From assembly GCA_029068165.1 (NCBI GenBank), contig JAIEDA010000030.1:1-64000 (forward strand): a stretch of 64,000 nt of DNA, in the 5' to 3' direction. The position numbers were made by a program, and so were the translations under genes. The notes under the pieces are model-generated. The model ran no database searches. It was not told the DNA's origin and saw nothing but the letters and a program-made list of their open reading frames with translations. Below are positions 52,418-60,673 of this stretch, one piece after another; positions within the stretch are counted from its first letter, which is position 1; each line of letters opens with the position of its first letter. Origin of the DNA: Clostridia bacterium (GTDB lineage: Bacteria; Bacillota; Clostridia; Christensenellales; UBA3700).

Positions 52418-53239
52418 GTGACACCAAATAATAGTATAATAGTAAAGGAGCTGAGCTGTTTTAATATCCGTCATATTCTTGAATGCGGTCAAATCTTTAG
52501 ATTTGCGGCGCAAGACGACGGCTCGTATAGAGTCTATTCAAAGGATAAGACGGCGCTCGTTTGCCAAGACGACGCGCAAGCGGTCATATATACCGACGAT
52601 ACGGACTACTTTTCTAAGTTTTTTGATTTGGAAAGAGACTATTCTTTGATAAAGACCGCTCTTAGAGATAAACCTTTTATGAAAGAAGCGCTGGAATACG
52701 GCGGCGGTATACGTATTCTCAATCAGGATAAATGGGAGATGCTGATAAGTTTTATAATTTCGGCAAACAACCATATTCCAAGAATAAAGGGAATCATCGA
52801 AAGGCTTTGTTCCAACCTTGGGGATAAGAAAGACGGCTATTACGCTTTTCCTACGCCCGAGCAAATGGCGCAAGCGGATGAAAAGTTCTATGCAAGCATA
52901 GGCGCCGGCTATAGAGCAAAGTATCTCGCAAAGACGGCTCAAGACGTAGCTAAAGGCTTCGACCTTGATGAGATTTCGACGTTGGACGGCAACGAGGGCA
53001 GCAAAAGGCTTTGCAAGCTCTTGGGAGTAGGCGGCAAAGTCGCGGATTGCATACTACTGTTCGGCTATCATAAGCAAGACGTTTTTCCCGTCGATACTTG
53101 GATAAGAAAAGTCTATAAAGACGTGGTCGGCGACGGAGAGCTTAACAACGCCTCTATGCGAAAAAAACTTATTGAGATATACGGCGAATATTCGGGTTAC
53201 GCGCAGCAGTATTTATTCTTCAACAAGCGCGAAAGCTAA
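52418..53239 (+). CDS. ogg: 8-oxoguanine DNA glycosylase, OGG1-like
   Basis: This protein of about 273 residues has the OGG N-terminal signature ILECGQIFRF and a helix-hairpin-helix GPD domain. That domain has the catalytic lysine in LGVGGKVADCILLFG and the catalytic aspartate in FPVDTWIRKVY. It removes 8-oxoguanine and nicks the strand. GTG at 52418 is chosen from the promoter position and the AAGGCGG nine bases upstream. The same frame stays open past the stop until 53404. Confidence 0.88.
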   Translation: MTPNNSIIVKELSCFNIRHILECGQIFRFAAQDDGSYRVYSKDKTALVCQDDAQAVIYTDDTDYFSKFFDLERDYSLIKTALRDKPFMKEALEYGGGIRILNQDKWEMLISFIISANNHIPRIKGIIERLCSNLGDKKDGYYAFPTPEQMAQADEKFYASIGAGYRAKYLAKTAQDVAKGFDLDEISTLDGNEGSKRLCKLLGVGGKVADCILLFGYHKQDVFPVDTWIRKVYKDVVGDGELNNASMRKKLIEIYGEYSGYAQQYLFFNKRES

Positions 53240-53422
53240 GTTGAACATTGTTCAGTATCAACAAAAGATCAAGAAAGAGCATTAGTCGGGGCGCTAGTGG
53301 TTGATGATGCGCATACTGCGGTAAAGGCATACAAAAGTATTGAAAAATACGGTAAATTGTATCATAAATCGAACGTAATCGACCCATATGCAATAAAATT
53401 ATGATTTTGAACACTGTTCAAA
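53240..53422 (+). other. Open stretch after ogg flanked by two identical-type palindromes
   Basis: TGAACATTGTTCA (53242-53254) and TGAACACTGTTCA (53408-53420, extending to 17 bp at 53406-53422) are perfect odd palindromes with one central base. Between them the ogg frame has no stop for about 54 codons (containing DQERALVGALVVDDAHTAV), but no good start or ribosome site. It may be a gene remnant. The right palindrome overlaps a possible -35 (TTCAAA, 53417-53422) that pairs with TAAAAT at 53441-53446, so it could be an operator for the NYN gene. Confidence 0.45.
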
Positions 53423-53499
53423 TAAGGTTTATTTAAGGATTAAAATTAGATTTACTAAAGACGGCAATAAAATATCGCGTGGAAAATGAGGAGCGGATT

Positions 53500-54138
53500 A
53501 TGAACTATGCAGTTTTAGTAGATCTCAACAGTATGCGCTTATCTTACGATAGTTTTGCAAAGGCGCTTACACAAATCGACGGAAAGGTCGCGTATGCAAA
53601 ACTTTACGGTTACAACAACAAGCGTAACAACGATTTCAACAATTTTATAAAGACGTACGGGGCGGAAGTGGCGCTACCGGTCAACAATCGTAAAAAAGTG
53701 CGTATAGATATTCGCCAAGTCATCGACGCAATGATCATTGCTTGCACGCATAAGAGCGTAGACGCGTTTTTTATAATATGCAGCGAGTTGGACAGCATCG
53801 CGATGATAAACGCTCTTAAAAAACTAGGCAAGAAAGTCGTTATGGGTATTCAGTCGCCTAGCTTCGTAGCCGAGCAGTGCGACGGATTCGTCACGCTAGA
53901 GAGGTTGGTTGCAGCGGACGGCGGAGAAGAAAAGTCAGTATCCAATAATAACTTAGAGGTAGAGGACGAGAGGGAATTTTTGCCGTATAGCGGAATAGAG
54001 AGCAAGAAAATCGACGAGATGAAAGTAATCAAGGAAGAACTTGCAAAACTTATTGAAGCCAAAAAGCGTCAAAAGAGCGAAATTGAAATCGGTCAAAACG
54101 TTCTTCAGCTCGACGACCTACTTAAACAGTATTTTTGA
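53500..54138 (+). CDS. NYN/LabA-like PIN-domain protein
   Basis: This protein of about 212 residues starts with MNYAVLVDLNSMRLSY, holding a first acidic metal ligand. It continues with RIDIRQVIDAMIIACTHKSVDAFFIICSELDSIAMI, the core of the NYN fold with further acidic residues, and KKVVMGIQSPSFVAEQCDGFV. NYN proteins are putative RNases. A C-terminal helical tail follows. The ATG at 53500 has GAGGAG seven bases upstream. The RNA target is unknown. Confidence 0.8.
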   Translation: MNYAVLVDLNSMRLSYDSFAKALTQIDGKVAYAKLYGYNNKRNNDFNNFIKTYGAEVALPVNNRKKVRIDIRQVIDAMIIACTHKSVDAFFIICSELDSIAMINALKKLGKKVVMGIQSPSFVAEQCDGFVTLERLVAADGGEEKSVSNNNLEVEDEREFLPYSGIESKKIDEMKVIKEELAKLIEAKKRQKSEIEIGQNVLQLDDLLKQYF

Positions 54139-54170
54139 GCGCCTTGACGAAAAATTCACCTTTCTATCGA

Positions 54171-54209
54171 CTCATCGCCTTGAGAGAATCGTAGCGAAGT
54201 CGAAAGATC
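54171..54209 (-). repeat. Dispersed intergenic repeat (CGCCTTGAG/TTCGACT type)
   Basis: On the minus strand this reads GATCTTTCGACTTCGCTACG followed by ATTCTCTCAAGGCGATGAG, matching the repeat at 33483-33520 and fragments at 24271-24295 and 24505-24520. The sequence just beyond it (ATTGGATAAGAA, 54211-54222) also begins this window at position 1. Confidence 0.5.
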
Positions 54210-54222
54210 CATTGGATAAGAA

Positions 54223-54260
54223 ACGAGCGGGACGCCTTACGCGTACCGCTCGTTATATTG
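54223..54260 (+). terminator. Hairpin after the NYN gene
   Basis: ACGAGCGG (54223-54230) pairs with CCGCTCGT (54246-54253), with an inner ACGC/GCGT stem, followed by TATATTGTTT. It is a probable terminator with a poor T tract. Confidence 0.55.
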
Positions 54261-54302
54261 TTTAATCGTTTGAAATATAATTACTTCGTAAGTGACGGTT
54301 TT

Positions 54303-54704
54303 TCAAACTTCTTTTCCGCAGTGATTGCAAAATTTGCTATCATTATCGATTTTAACGTCGCAATAAGGGCAAATTTTAGATAGAGGATTGCCGCATTCTT
54401 TACAAAATTTGCTCTCGCTAGCGTTTTCGGTATTACAATTTGGGCAAACCAACTTTTCCTGTTGCGATTCGGCATTTTTCATTTCGTCTTTAATTTGTTT
54501 AAGAAAATCGTTGCCGCTTTCCTTTAGAACTTTTTTATAAAACGGTAAATAAACAAGACAAAGACCTATTACGTAAAAGGGAATAGCAAAAAGACCGAAT
54601 ATCCAATTTACTATAAATCCTAGTATGAAAAGAATAAGTCCGAGGATGAATATGATTAAACTCGTTATTAAAATAAGTTTTTTTGAATTGTTTGTTTTAT
54701 TCAT
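54303..54704 (-). CDS. Zinc-ribbon membrane protein
   Basis: This 133-residue protein has two membrane helices (about residues 9-32 and 36-55), a short helical linker and two zinc ribbons. The ribbons are CPNCNTENASESKFCKECG and CPYCDVKIDNDSKFCNHCG (about 88-130). The domain order is reversed relative to the zinc-ribbon protein at 6341. AGGAGG precedes the ATG. Function is unknown. Confidence 0.72.
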   Translation of the reverse strand: MNKTNNSKKLILITSLIIFILGLILFILGFIVNWIFGLFAIPFYVIGLCLVYLPFYKKVLKESGNDFLKQIKDEMKNAESQQEKLVCPNCNTENASESKFCKECGNPLSKICPYCDVKIDNDSKFCNHCGKEV

Positions 54705-54731
54705 TATCCGCCTCCTATAATGCTCAACTAT

Positions 54732-54760
54732 ATACTATCATATTTATATTCAATAGTCAA
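54732..54760 (-). promoter_or_regulatory. Promoter of the zinc-ribbon membrane protein gene
   Basis: Reading leftwards: TTGACT (complement of 54755-54760), 17 bases, TAGTAT (complement of 54732-54737) with a TG extended -10. Confidence 0.6.
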
Positions 54761-54782
54761 TATCATAAAGTCGCATAAATAA

Positions 54783-54806
54783 GCGCCCCAAAACGGGGCG
54801 CGGTTT
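54783..54806. terminator. Strong GC-rich terminator
   Basis: GCGCCCC (54783-54789) pairs with GGGGCGC (54795-54801), with T's to the right and A-rich sequence to the left. It most likely ends the minus-strand operon finishing at 54892. Confidence 0.8.
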
Positions 54807-54891
54807 TTGCAAGTAGTCGCTTTTTCATAATATTTAAGAAGTTAAGAGAAATTTAGACTTGGCTATTCTTTGCTAATTATATATTCCTAAA

Positions 54892-56373
54892 TTAATTATT
54901 TTTTCCTTTTTTAATATTGATATATTGACGGAAACCGCCAGCTTTAGCTATCTTTGCGCCTATTGCGGTGGAGCAGTTGTAGGGAGTAACGTAATTATTG
55001 AAGTCCTTTTGAGTTCTTTCCAAGAGTAATGTCATTACGATTACGAGCGCCATATACGGATAGCCGATAAAAGTACCGGTATTTATAAGGCAATACCCCT
55101 CAAAGCCTATCCAAACCGCCAAAACGAAGAGGTTGAATGAGTTTTTGAAATTCATAAAGAGAATTTTGAACCTTATGACGTAATAGTAAACGTACGCGAC
55201 GAGTCCGACTAAGCCCATACCAGCGAGAATTTGGAATATCGTAGAGTGGAACCAGTATATGCCTATTTCGTTGGGGATTGTACCCGTTCCTACGTAGCCT
55301 CTACCAACGCCTAGGAATGGGTGATCTTTGAACAGCCCCCAAGCCTCTTTGTAGAGCTCGAAACGTCCTGAAGTTCCCGTACCTCTTTCAAGCAGGGCTT
55401 GAATCACTTCGTTTACGTTTTCGCGCGCGGCGAGATAGACGATAAGCGCTGCAAGCAATATCGCCGCAAGGTAGATAGCGAAAATCTTTTTGTTGGGAGC
55501 TTTGATTATAGCTATAATAATCGCTATAATTCCGCTTAACGTGCCGAAAATTATGCCGCCTCGGCTAAATGTGAGTATTAAGCAAACGTATTGCATCAAC
55601 GCGAAGAGCAAGTATATCCAGCCTTGGCGGTAGCGAGTGGAGAGATAAACGGTCATTCCAGCGGTAAAGGTGAGATAGGTTGCGATACCGTTGCGGTTTG
55701 CCCAACCTATATCCCATACGGTGTGCTGCCATTCGCTTACGGGTATGTTGCTGGTTGAAATTACGCTGATAAGTTGCAGGCTTATCACCAAGCCTAAGTA
55801 CATTAGCGTTTTGGAAAAATACAGTGGGATATCCCTCTCGTCGTCGCGTTTTAGATAGTTGCTGTACAACAAATATATCAAAGGTACGGCGAGCCCTAAC
55901 ATACAAAAATCGGGAAGCGCTCTTAAAAAGTTGTTCCAATGCGTATCGCCGTCGCCATATCCGATACCGCCGACAAGCAGTGCAATCGCTACCGCCATAA
56001 GCGGGAAAAACATTTTGCCTAGACGGAACTCGCTTTTGCGATTTTTGACCATAAAGAATATGAGGCAAATAAACAACGGTATTGCCAACGGCCAAAGATA
56101 GACGTAGTCGCTGAAATCGTAGGAATAAATCGCCAAAACACCGCTGAAGAGATTGACGGTCAGCGGAAGAATATCGTCGGCAAAGAGCAGGGCAATACAG
56201 GAAACCAGGATAATAGAGCCTAAGCCGAATGGCGCGCATTTAGTCGCCCAACCTATAAATACCGCCGCGCAAACGAGTATCAAATAAAAATCCGTAAAGA
56301 CGAACTTTTTTATTATACTCTCAGTATAGTTATATCCTTTTTTTACGTAGGTTAAGAATTTAGTTTCGGTCAT
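54892..56373 (-). CDS. O-antigen ligase/polymerase family membrane protein (Wzy-C)
   Basis: This 493-residue protein has about twelve membrane helices. The family region has LTFSRGGIIFGTLSG, a large outer loop with GTSGRFELYKEAWGLFKDHPFLGVGRGYVG, and YWFHSTIFQILAGMGLVGL holding the conserved histidine. Such proteins polymerise or ligate undecaprenyl-linked glycans at the outer membrane-face. In a Gram-positive-type cell this suggests capsule or wall polysaccharide assembly, but no glycosyltransferases are adjacent. Confidence 0.82.
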   Translation of the reverse strand: MTETKFLTYVKKGYNYTESIIKKFVFTDFYLILVCAAVFIGWATKCAPFGLGSIILVSCIALLFADDILPLTVNLFSGVLAIYSYDFSDYVYLWPLAIPLFICLIFFMVKNRKSEFRLGKMFFPLMAVAIALLVGGIGYGDGDTHWNNFLRALPDFCMLGLAVPLIYLLYSNYLKRDDERDIPLYFSKTLMYLGLVISLQLISVISTSNIPVSEWQHTVWDIGWANRNGIATYLTFTAGMTVYLSTRYRQGWIYLLFALMQYVCLILTFSRGGIIFGTLSGIIAIIIAIIKAPNKKIFAIYLAAILLAALIVYLAARENVNEVIQALLERGTGTSGRFELYKEAWGLFKDHPFLGVGRGYVGTGTIPNEIGIYWFHSTIFQILAGMGLVGLVAYVYYYVIRFKILFMNFKNSFNLFVLAVWIGFEGYCLINTGTFIGYPYMALVIVMTLLLERTQKDFNNYVTPYNCSTAIGAKIAKAGGFRQYINIKKGKNN

Positions 56374-56466
56374 TTTTCATTGCGTTTTAGTCCAATTCAA
56401 CGATAAAGTCGGCGATTTAGAACCGAATCTAAGGCGAACGAAACTATTATATGTCTTGTCTAGGAC

Positions 56467-56967
56467 TTACACGCCTCTTTCAATAGCGGTAATACCCGTA
56501 CGGCAAACCTTTGATATAACGAAGTTCTTGTCGGCTTGAGCCTGAGAAAGTTCGTTCATATAAGCGTCAATTTTATCGGAGGTGCCGGTGAGTTCTATAA
56601 TCATAGACTTAGCCGTCACGTCTACTACGATAGCGCCGTATCTATCGGAGAGTTCGATTACGAATTTATCAAAAAAGTCCTCGCCTTTAGTGAGAATTTT
56701 TACGAGAGAAAGTTCTCTAAAAACGCTTTCGCTCTCTTTCAACGCTCTTACGCTTATAGTTTCTTCAAGTTTTTTGGTTTGGTTTATTATTTGCGCAAGT
56801 CCCGCCTCGTCGCTTTGAGCGACTACGGTAATTCTTGATATTTGCGGATCGTCGGTCGCGCTGACGGAGAGCGAGTCTATATTGAATCCTCTTCGTCCGA
56901 AGAGCGACGAAACTCTCGCCAATACGCTGGAATTATTTTTGACTACGATTGATATGATATTTTTCAT
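56467..56967 (-). CDS. ilvN: Acetolactate synthase small (regulatory) subunit
   Basis: This protein of about 166 residues starts with the ACT domain (IISIVVKNNSSVLARVSSLFGRRGFNIDSLSV). It continues with the ALS-type C-terminal domain (ELSLVKI, DRYGAIVVDVTAKSMIIELTGTSDKIDAY). It binds valine and activates the catalytic subunit of branched-chain amino acid synthesis. The catalytic ilvB is not in this window. The ATG at 56967 has AGAGGAAAG upstream. It lies 68 bases after the ABC operon. Confidence 0.93.
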   Translation of the reverse strand: MKNIISIVVKNNSSVLARVSSLFGRRGFNIDSLSVSATDDPQISRITVVAQSDEAGLAQIINQTKKLEETISVRALKESESVFRELSLVKILTKGEDFFDKFVIELSDRYGAIVVDVTAKSMIIELTGTSDKIDAYMNELSQAQADKNFVISKVCRTGITAIERGV

Positions 56968-57035
56968 ATTCTTTCCTCTTTTAAGATGTGTAAATTCATT
57001 ATACATTAAAGGGTAATAAAAATCAAGGTTTTGAC

Positions 57036-58784
57036 TCAACTGTTTTGGAATTGCGAATTATACAGTTCGTAATAAAAACCGCGGTAAGCCAACAATTCCT
57101 CGTGACTGCCTTGTTCGACGATATTTCCGTCTTTCATTACGAGTATGACGTCGCATTCTCTTATCGTAGAAAGCCTGTGAGCTACGACGAAAGAAGTCCT
57201 GCCTTGCATTATCGTATAGAACGCCTTTTGTATTTTCATTTCCGTGCGGGTGTCTATTGAAGAAGTCGCTTCGTCAAGTATTAGCATAGGCGGGTGAGTG
57301 AGCATTATTCGAGCAATGCAAAGCAGCTGCCTTTGACCTTGCGAAAGGTTCTCGCCGTTCTCCGTCAGCATAGTATCGTATTTGTCGGGGAACTTGTCAA
57401 TAAAGTCGTGCGCGTTTGCGAGTTTCGCCGCTTCGATAATCTCATTTAAACTTGCGTTTTCTTTACCGTAGGCGATATTGTCGCGTATGCTTCCTTCAAA
57501 GAGCCAGCTTTCTTGAAGAACCATTCCGAAGTTGTCCCTAAGACTTTCTCGGGTAATATTTTTTACGTCTTTGCCCGATACCTTTATGCTTCCGTCAGTC
57601 ACGTCGTAGAAACGCATAAGCAGGTTGATGAGCGTAGTCTTGCCGCAGCCGGTGGGACCGACTATGGCTATCTTTTGTCCTTTCTTGACGGCGAGATTGA
57701 GATTTTCTATAAGCGGTCTATCGGGGACGTAGCTGAAATAGACGTTCTCAAGGTCAAGAGTGCCGTCGCTTTGAGCGAGTACTTCATTATCCTTGTCGCT
57801 TTCTTCGACCTCCTCGTCGAGCAGCGCGAAAATTCTTCTTGAAGCGGCAACCGCCGACTGTATCTCGGTTATGACGCCCGTGATTTCGTTGAACGGTTTG
57901 GTATATTGGTTTGCGTAGGTAAGACACGCCGACACCATACCCACCTCAAGGGGTTTGGGAGAGCCCGCCCACAGCGAGATAAGCGCGCCGACCACGCCCA
58001 CGCCGGCGTATACTAAATTGTTGACGAACCTTGTGCAAGGGTTTATCAACGCGCCGTAGAACTGCGACTTGAAGCCGCAAGTATACAGTTCCTCGTTCAT
58101 ACCCTTAAACTCTTGCTGACAGCCGTCCTCTCTAGAGAATGCCTGAACGAGCGTGTGACCCGTAAAGATTTCTTCGACGTAGCCGCTTATTTCGCCGCGC
58201 TTAACCGCTTGCTCGGCAAACGTCGAGTGCGAACGCCTGGTTATGAACGAAGCCACGAAGAGCGATAGGGGAGTGAGCAAGAGTACGACGAGCGCTATTA
58301 TCCAATTTATATAGAAGAGCATAGCTATTGTCGCGATTATCGTCATAACTCCGCTGAATAACTGCGTAAAGCCTTGCAAAAGTCCTTCGGACACTTGGTC
58401 GATGTCGGAAGAGATTCTCGCTATTATATCGCCTTGCTGCTGACTGTCAATGAATTTGAGAGGCAGCCTGTTTATTTGCTCGAATAGTTTGTTGCGGATA
58501 TTGCGTACCGTCTTGAAAGTAAGCGAAGTAGTTGAAGCGGTAAGTACCCATTGAGCAAGAGCTCCGACTGCTATCATAGCGACAAGTATATATATATAGT
58601 CGAATACGCCTTGGAAGTTTACTTCGCCGGCAATCATTATGTCTATTGCTTTGCCGATAATTAGCGGAACCAGTATGGATACCGCTACCGAAACGAGCGC
58701 GCTTATCATTGAAATAACGAGTAGCGGCGCGTAAGGCTTGGTATAAGAGATCAGTCTGAAAAGGGTAGATTTATTCTTCTTCAT
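57036..58784 (-). CDS. ABC exporter half-transporter, consensus-site partner
   Basis: This 582-residue protein has six membrane helices and a C-terminal ATPase. Walker A is GPTGCGKTT, the Q-loop follows FGMVLQESWLFEG, the signature is NLSQGQRQ, Walker B is MLILDEATSS with the catalytic glutamate, and the H-loop is VVAHRLSTI. All catalytic residues are normal. It overlaps the upstream half-transporter by 14 bases, so they form a heterodimer of the MdlAB/BmrCD/TM287-288 type. It may export drugs, peptides or lipids. Confidence 0.9.
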   Translation of the reverse strand: MKKNKSTLFRLISYTKPYAPLLVISMISALVSVAVSILVPLIIGKAIDIMIAGEVNFQGVFDYIYILVAMIAVGALAQWVLTASTTSLTFKTVRNIRNKLFEQINRLPLKFIDSQQQGDIIARISSDIDQVSEGLLQGFTQLFSGVMTIIATIAMLFYINWIIALVVLLLTPLSLFVASFITRRSHSTFAEQAVKRGEISGYVEEIFTGHTLVQAFSREDGCQQEFKGMNEELYTCGFKSQFYGALINPCTRFVNNLVYAGVGVVGALISLWAGSPKPLEVGMVSACLTYANQYTKPFNEITGVITEIQSAVAASRRIFALLDEEVEESDKDNEVLAQSDGTLDLENVYFSYVPDRPLIENLNLAVKKGQKIAIVGPTGCGKTTLINLLMRFYDVTDGSIKVSGKDVKNITRESLRDNFGMVLQESWLFEGSIRDNIAYGKENASLNEIIEAAKLANAHDFIDKFPDKYDTMLTENGENLSQGQRQLLCIARIMLTHPPMLILDEATSSIDTRTEMKIQKAFYTIMQGRTSFVVAHRLSTIRECDVILVMKDGNIVEQGSHEELLAYRGFYYELYNSQFQNS

Positions 58785-60537
58785 TTTTCAAATCCTCCTT
58801 TTCCAATTCGCTCTCTTTGGGAGCTTTTTGTTGCGATTCGTATATTTCTCTATAGACGTCGCAAGTCTTTAGCAAATCTTCGTGCGAGCCAATGCCTTCG
58901 ACTTCGCCTTTGTCAAGAACTATGATTTTATCGGCGTTTTTTAGCGACGTAGCGCGCTGAGAAATTATTATCTTCGTCGTATCTTTAGGCAAGTCGGAGT
59001 TGAGAGCTTTTCTCAAAGCTAGATCCGTGGCGAAGTCGAGCGCGCTCATACTGTCGTCGAGTATAACGATTTTCGGGTCGCCGACTAGCGCTCTAGCGAT
59101 AGAAAGCCGCTGACGTTGACCGCCTGAAAAATTGCGACCTTTTTGCTGAACGACCTCGTCGAGTTTGTCCTTCTTTTGCATTACGAAATCGTAAGCCTGC
59201 GCGATTTTCAACGCTTTAGTTATCTCTTCGTCGGTTGCGTTTGGTTTTCTCCATTGCATATTGCTTCTTATAGTGCCGCTGAAGAGCATAGCCTGTTGGG
59301 GGACTAGACCGAGTTTGGACCGTAACTGCTTGAGCGGATATTTTTTGATATCCACGCCGTCGATAAGTAGCTCGCCTTCGCTCGCGTCGTAAAACCTCAG
59401 GATGAGATTTATGACGGTAGACTTACCGCTGCCCGTTCCGCCGATAATTCCTATCGTTTCGCCCTTGTAAATATCTACGCTTAGATTTTTTATAGCCATA
59501 CCGCCGTCGCCGTAATTAAAAGATACGTTTTTGAACGAGATAGCGGGCGAGCCGTCGACGGGAGTTACTTCCTCGTTTTCGCCGTCGCAAATACTTGATT
59601 TTGTCGCAAGAAGTTCGCTTACTCTCTTTGCCGAAGCGTAAGACTTGGAAAAGAGCACCGTCACGTTGGCAAGCACTACCAAAGCGAGTGAGATTTGCGA
59701 CATATAGTTGATGAAAGCTATAAGTTCGCCTTGAGTGAGCGAGCCGACGTTTATCTTAAAACTTCCGAAGTAGAGCAGCGCTACCGTAGCGAGGTTTATG
59801 ATTAAAAAGGTCATCGGGTTTAGCAGCGCGGAAATTCTTCCGATTGCAATAACGCTTTTCGAGTAGTCCTCGGTTGCGCCTTCAAATCTCTTTTTCTCTC
59901 TTTCTTGTTCAGTAAACGCTCTTACGACTCTTATGCCGCTCAAGTCCTCTCTCGCGATTGAAGTGATCTTGTCAAGCTTGCGTTGGTTTTTTGCGTACGC
60001 AGGCATAGTCTTAGCCATTATCAAATACAGTACCAGCGCGACTAGCGGAGCTGTTATCAGGAATATCCAAGACATAGAAGGTTTGAGAAGTATAGCCGAA
60101 ACCGTTGCGCCCACAACCAAAAAAGGCGCGCGTATAGCAAGGCGGATAAGCATAGCTACGCCCAGCTGAACTTGGTTTATATCGCTGTTGAAACGAGTTA
60201 TCATCGAGGACGTTCCAAACTTATCGAGTTCAGCCATCGAAAGGGTATTGATATGTTTAAAGAGCGCGCTGCGAAGTTCCGTTCCTACGCCTTGCGAACA
60301 TCTCGAGGCAACGTATTGACAAAAGAGCGCCGCCGCAAGTCCCACTACCGAGAGCAAGACTAGCACACCGCCCATTTCGAGTATATACTTCACGTCTTCG
60401 TCGCCTATGCCTCTATCGATTATCTTAGCCATTACGAACGGTACGATAAGTTCGAATATCGCCTCCAACAGCTTGAAAAACGGACCGAGTATAAGATGCT
60501 TTTTGTACTTTTTGAGATATTTGTACAGATTTGACAT
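58771..60537 (-). CDS. ABC exporter half-transporter, degenerate-site partner
   Basis: This 588-residue protein has six helices and an ATPase with Walker A IGGTGSGKST and signature NFSGGQRQ. Its Walker B is VILDDSMSALD, with Asp in place of the catalytic Glu, and its H-loop is IISQRATSL, with Gln in place of His. These are the standard changes in the non-hydrolysing site of asymmetric heterodimeric exporters. It pairs with the downstream gene. The substrate is unknown. Confidence 0.9.
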   Translation of the reverse strand: MSNLYKYLKKYKKHLILGPFFKLLEAIFELIVPFVMAKIIDRGIGDEDVKYILEMGGVLVLLSVVGLAAALFCQYVASRCSQGVGTELRSALFKHINTLSMAELDKFGTSSMITRFNSDINQVQLGVAMLIRLAIRAPFLVVGATVSAILLKPSMSWIFLITAPLVALVLYLIMAKTMPAYAKNQRKLDKITSIAREDLSGIRVVRAFTEQEREKKRFEGATEDYSKSVIAIGRISALLNPMTFLIINLATVALLYFGSFKINVGSLTQGELIAFINYMSQISLALVVLANVTVLFSKSYASAKRVSELLATKSSICDGENEEVTPVDGSPAISFKNVSFNYGDGGMAIKNLSVDIYKGETIGIIGGTGSGKSTVINLILRFYDASEGELLIDGVDIKKYPLKQLRSKLGLVPQQAMLFSGTIRSNMQWRKPNATDEEITKALKIAQAYDFVMQKKDKLDEVVQQKGRNFSGGQRQRLSIARALVGDPKIVILDDSMSALDFATDLALRKALNSDLPKDTTKIIISQRATSLKNADKIIVLDKGEVEGIGSHEDLLKTCDVYREIYESQQKAPKESELEKEDLKNEEE

Positions 60538-60554
60538 ATAATTCCTTTCCTTTA

Positions 60555-60583
60555 TTGACTAATAAATGAAATTATTATAAAAT
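60555..60583 (+). promoter_or_regulatory. Promoter of nadE
   Basis: TTGACT (60555-60560), 17 bases, TAAAAT (60578-60583). It faces directly into the ABC promoter, whose -10 starts at the next base. Confidence 0.65.
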
Positions 60584-60612
60584 ATTATATAATCACGTTT
60601 ATGATTATGCAA
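60584..60612 (-). promoter_or_regulatory. Promoter of the ABC exporter operon
   Basis: Reading leftwards: TTGCAT (complement of 60607-60612), 17 bases, TATAAT (complement of 60584-60589). The two promoters are face to face and cannot be occupied together. Confidence 0.65.
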
Positions 60613-60673
60613 CAACTTGGGCACAATTATATCGTAAAATTAGGAAAAATCGTAAAACGAGGACGGTTTGAGT

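Noticed and set aside
53242..53254. A LexA (SOS) box near ogg
   Set aside because: Firmicutes LexA sites have four bases between GAAC and GTTC; both sites here have three.
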